64,000 nucleotides of DNA from JBHHUI01 sp965248775 (lineage in GTDB: Bacteria; Chloroflexota; Anaerolineae; Anaerolineales; JBHHUI01). Below, in pieces: positions 60,017 through 64,000 of this stretch (the stretch's first letter is position 1; each line of letters begins with the position of its first letter). Where the stretch lies: positions 3,906,001 to 3,970,000 of the forward strand of contig OZ252150.1 in assembly GCA_965248775.1 (NCBI GenBank), read 5' to 3'. Both the position numbers and the translations under genes were made by a program. The notes below the pieces were generated by a model, which worked only from the letters and a program-made list of their open reading frames with translations, was not told the origin of the DNA and made no database searches.

Positions 60017-61225
60017 GTGACAGACGACAGTAATCAACTCGGTATGCGCACAAAAGCCGTCCATGCCGGCGAAAAACCAGACCCGGACACGCGCGCTGCG
60101 ACGCCGAACATCGTCATGTCCACGACGTATATTGTCGATCCGGACACCACGTTTTCCATTGAAGGGCAAAGCGACGATCCGCCCTATGTGTATACACGTT
60201 GGGGAAACCCGACAGTCGATCAACTGGAACGCAAATTGGCTGCCCTGGAGGGTACCGAAGCCGGTCTTGCCTTCGGCAGTGGGCTGGCTGCAATTACTGC
60301 TTTGTTTCTATATCACTTGCAGAGCGGGGACCGTTTGGTGATGAGCGATGTTTCATACGCCGGCGCTTCCGAACTGGCTGAGGATTTACTGCGCGGCATG
60401 GGTGTTGATGTTGTCCGCGCAAATATGTCTGATCTGGAGGAAGTGCGCGAGGCGACCACTCAGGGCACCAAACTGGTATACACGGAGACACCTGTAAATC
60501 CGATCCTGCGACTGACGGATTTGGCTGCAGTGGCTGAAATCGCGCATGATGTAGGTGCACCGCTGGCTGTTGACTCTACATTTGCCTCCCCTGTCGGCAC
60601 ACGACCAGCGGAATTCGGGGCTGATTTTGTAGTCCATTCGTTAACAAAGTACATCAGCGGGCATGGCGATACAGTGGGCGGTGCGGTGCTCGGCAAGGCA
60701 GAGGAACTCACACGCATGCGCTCCCGGGTGGTCGTTCACACTGGCGGCATCCTTAGCCCGTTCAATGCCTGGCTCACCATGCGCGGCATTGCCACACTGC
60801 CCTTGCGGATGGAGGCGCATCAGGCCAGCGCGTTTGAAGTCGCTCGCTTTCTCGAGTCGCATCCCAAGGTAGAACAGGTCACATACCCGGGTCTGCCTTC
60901 GCATCCCCAGCATGGCCTGGCTGCACTGCAGATGTCCAACTTCTCCGGCATGCTGAGCTTTCGTATGAAGGACGGCCAACACGCCAAGACTGTCCTAGCA
61001 GAACGGCTGCAAATCTGGCATTATGCTGTCTCGCTTGGGCATCACCGCAGCTTGCTTTTCTACATGCCGACTGTGGATATGCTGGAGAACTCGTTCCCGC
61101 TCAACCCTGCACAGGAAGAGGCTTTTCGGACATATGCTGGTGACGGCCTCTTTCGGGTGAGCGTCGGTCTGGAAGACCCGGCAGATTTAATCAAGGACTT
61201 GGAGCAAGGATTGGCTGCTATCTAA
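60017..61225 (+). CDS. PLP-dependent cystathionine gamma-synthase / methionine gamma-lyase family enzyme
   Basis: A fold-type I trans-sulfuration enzyme of 402 residues. The GTG at 60017 is taken as start, with AGGGAG six bases before; the ORF is open to 59960. Motifs are YTRWGNPTVDQLERKLAALEGTEAGLAFGSGLAAI, LVYTETPVNPILRLTDLAAVAEIA, the PLP Asp in LAVDSTFASP and the PLP Lys in HSLTKYISGHGDTVGGAVLG. Near the C-terminus, VSLGHHRSLLF and RVSVGLEDPADLIKDLEQGL follow the family. Synthase, beta- or gamma-lyase activity cannot be separated here. It is divergent from the prolyl oligopeptidase gene and convergent with zwf. Confidence 0.9.
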   Translation: MTDDSNQLGMRTKAVHAGEKPDPDTRAATPNIVMSTTYIVDPDTTFSIEGQSDDPPYVYTRWGNPTVDQLERKLAALEGTEAGLAFGSGLAAITALFLYHLQSGDRLVMSDVSYAGASELAEDLLRGMGVDVVRANMSDLEEVREATTQGTKLVYTETPVNPILRLTDLAAVAEIAHDVGAPLAVDSTFASPVGTRPAEFGADFVVHSLTKYISGHGDTVGGAVLGKAEELTRMRSRVVVHTGGILSPFNAWLTMRGIATLPLRMEAHQASAFEVARFLESHPKVEQVTYPGLPSHPQHGLAALQMSNFSGMLSFRMKDGQHAKTVLAERLQIWHYAVSLGHHRSLLFYMPTVDMLENSFPLNPAQEEAFRTYAGDGLFRVSVGLEDPADLIKDLEQGLAAI

Positions 61226-61236
61226 TCTTTGGCAAG

Positions 61237-62693
<1,457 letters not shown>

Positions 62694-62694
<1 letters not shown>

Positions 62695-63605
62695 CACTCA
62701 CTCTCCCTTTTGACAGCATGCCCACCGAACTGGTTGCGCAAGGCAGCCAGTAACTTATCGGAGAAGGGAGCGTCCTGGCGGGAACGGAAGCGGCGCTGCA
62801 GGGCAGCCGTGATCACCGGCACAGGCACATTCAGATCGATAGACTCGACCACCGTCCAGCGCCCCTCGCCCGAGTCAGGCACCCACGCGGCGATGTCCGT
62901 CAGGTCTTCATCTTCTTCCAGGGCAGTCGCTGCCAGGTCGAGCAACCACGAGCGCACGACGCTGCCCTGCCGCCAAATATTTGCGATCTGGTGCGTGCTC
63001 AGTTCAAATTCTTCTTTGGCGCGTAACAATTCGAAGCCTTCAGCATACGCCTGCATGAGTCCGTATTCAATACCATTGTGGATCATCTTAACAAAGTGGC
63101 CGGAGCCGGATGGACCAACGTGCCCCCAGCCTTGCTCGGCGCCGGGTGCCAAAGTTTCAAAGAGGGGGCCATGACGCGCGACAACGTCTGCATCACCGCC
63201 AATCATCATGCTGTAGCCCTCGGCAAGACCCCAAATGCCGCCACTTGTGCCTACATCGATGAAGTGGCGTCCCTGCTCCCGCACAGATTGCGCGCGACGT
63301 TGCGTCTCCTTGTAGTTTGAATTGCCACCATCGATGATCGTGTCACCGGCGGACAGCAACTCTGAAACCGACACGACTGTCTCCTCCGTAATCTTGCCAG
63401 AGGGCACCATGATCCAGACCGTGCGCGGTACGGTTAATTTGCCGATTAACTCGTCGAGTGAATGAGCACCCTGGGCACCTTCCCTAACCAATTCATTCAC
63501 AACCTCGCTATGCGGATCGTAGCCAACAACTTCGTGTCCACCGCGCAGCAAGCGGCGGGTCATATTTGCGCCCATCTTCCCAAGGCCGACCATTCCAATT
63601 TTCAT
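62694..63605 (-). CDS. gnd: 6-phosphogluconate dehydrogenase, short form (decarboxylating)
   Basis: 303 residues, the short GndA/YqeC-like type instead of the 470-residue form. The NAD(P) motif GMVGLGKMGANMTRRLL is at the N-terminus; DGGNSNYKETQRRA, DVGTSGGIWGLAEGYSMMIGG and VGPSGSGHFVKMIHNGIEYGLMQAYAEGFEL hold the active-site Lys and Asn. The C-terminal part ends DKLLAALRNQFGGHAVKRE. AAGGAG lies nine bases before the ATG. It is the first gene of the gnd-zwf operon. Short forms often prefer NAD, which cannot be told here. Confidence 0.95.
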
Positions 63606-63646
63606 TTGAAAAACTCCTTCTTAGGGTAACGCCCTGACGGCTCCCC

Positions 63647-63783
63647 ACCCAGTCACCCAGTCACGTATGCACTGGGTCGTGACGAATACCGACCCAGTTC
63701 GCTTCACGACCCAGTACGTTCGTGACTGGGCGGTACTGGGTGAACTGGGTCGTACAGTCACGTGCAGACTGCATCGTGATGAT
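63647..63783. repeat. Cluster of palindromic repeats (family member C)
   Basis: Six or more alternating ACCCAGT and ACTGGGT units stand within 140 bases, with CGTGACG and CGTACG joints between them. The blocks CGACCCAGTTCG (63690-63701) and CGTGCAGACTGC (63771-63782) recur at 11880 and 11791. It lies in the intergenic region upstream of gnd and has no coding sign. Confidence 0.75.
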
Positions 63784-63804
63784 GGATGAATCCAGGGGGT
63801 TCTA

Positions 63805-63933
63805 TTGGACAAACAACTCTCCCAGGCTCTCCCGACCATTGCTGGGCGGTACAACATCCTGGGCCTTGTCGATGTTCGCCAAAACATTCGCAAGCGACTC
63901 GTTCAGCCTCCGGCCAAGGCCGAAGGACGCTGA
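63805..63933 (+). CDS. Possible small ORF, 42 aa
   Basis: A TTG at 63805 with AGGGGG five bases before it opens a frame of 42 codons (LDKQLSQALPTIAGRYNILG, then LVDVRQNIRKRLVQPPAKAEGR) ending in TGA. No family is recognised. The composition is protein-like, helical and basic at the end, but the short length makes it weak. It could instead be a degraded gene start. Confidence 0.25.
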   Translation: MDKQLSQALPTIAGRYNILGLVDVRQNIRKRLVQPPAKAEGR

Positions 63934-63952
63934 CAGAGCCAGCGGTTCACGA

Positions 63953-63989
63953 GTTTCAATCCGTCTCACAGCCGCTTGCAAGAGGCTGT
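63953..63989 (-). CRISPR. Possible first repeat of a CRISPR array leaving the window
   Basis: A 37-base segment begins GTTTCAATCC on the plus strand. Read on the minus strand it begins ACAGCC, has a GGCTGT arm that pairs with it, and ends GGATTGAAAC, which is the ending of many type I and III CRISPR repeats. Only 11 bases follow, so a second copy cannot be seen and this is a single-unit inference. In the orientation implied, the leader would be to the right, outside the window. No cas gene is visible here. Confidence 0.3.
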
Positions 63990-64000
63990 CGGCTCTTTGC

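Overview
The window looks like a chromosomal segment of a Chloroflexota bacterium, probably of the Anaerolineae/Caldilineae side. This is inferred from gene content and style, not from a marker gene. The points used are a mevalonate-type GHMP decarboxylase, a short-form 6-phosphogluconate dehydrogenase with zwf, a BTAD-FHA regulator, many PT/ST-rich lipoproteins and membrane-anchored proteins with Chloroflexi-like linkers, a DUF4332 protein, and heavy insertion-sequence load. No rRNA is present; there is one tRNA, tRNA-Leu(CAA).

Layout. 1-8.4 kb is a cobalamin locus. It holds an IS1-type element abutting the 3' remnant of cobD, then a minus-strand operon btuF-btuC-btuD-cobT-cobS-cobU. A cobalamin riboswitch followed by an intrinsic terminator lies upstream, and a PduO-type adenosyltransferase is divergent. 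Together these import cobinamide or B12, activate and attach the lower ligand, and adenosylate the corrin. 8.5-11.6 kb has pepF, ychF and tRNA-Leu. 11.7-17.6 kb holds a dispersed palindromic repeat cluster, two paralogous membrane proteins, and two genes (a methyltransferase and a kynurenine-formamidase-like cyclase). Each of those two genes is split by a different IS, and target duplications allow both to be rebuilt. 17.6-20.4 kb is a three-gene membrane/TPR operon of unknown role. 20.4-24.9 kb is an envelope or exopolysaccharide operon (TauE-like permease, two GT4 enzymes, a polyprenyl-phosphate sugar transferase). 25-34 kb contains DUF92, a PH-like membrane protein, ilvE, dnaK, a thermonuclease, a GT2, an aldehyde-dehydrogenase remnant, and a TPR/propeller gene that appears split by a C8 homopolymer. 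34.1-40.1 kb has sbcD-sbcC and clpC.

40.3-46.7 kb is a giant secreted protein carrying two subtilisin domains, the first with its catalytic Ser replaced by Pro, and a zinc-metallopeptidase motif. It is broken by one frameshift near each end. 47-51.4 kb is a BTAD-FHA regulator hit by two unrelated IS elements (IS1182 type and IS1 type), with a decayed tandem copy of its promoter and 5' end next to it. 51.5-63.6 kb carries a GHMP decarboxylase, an M28 peptidase, DUF4332, a lipoprotein, a candidate structured RNA, a GT39 enzyme, prolyl oligopeptidase, a PLP trans-sulfuration enzyme, and gnd-zwf. The right edge has a second cluster of the palindromic repeats, and the last 50 bases hold what could be the first unit of a CRISPR array running out of the window.

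The most interesting signals are the dispersed repeat family at three loci, the IS insertions that can be undone on paper, the pseudo-protease domain, the repeated PDWM-type acidic motifs, the unassigned RNA at 55.5 kb, and the possible CRISPR edge.
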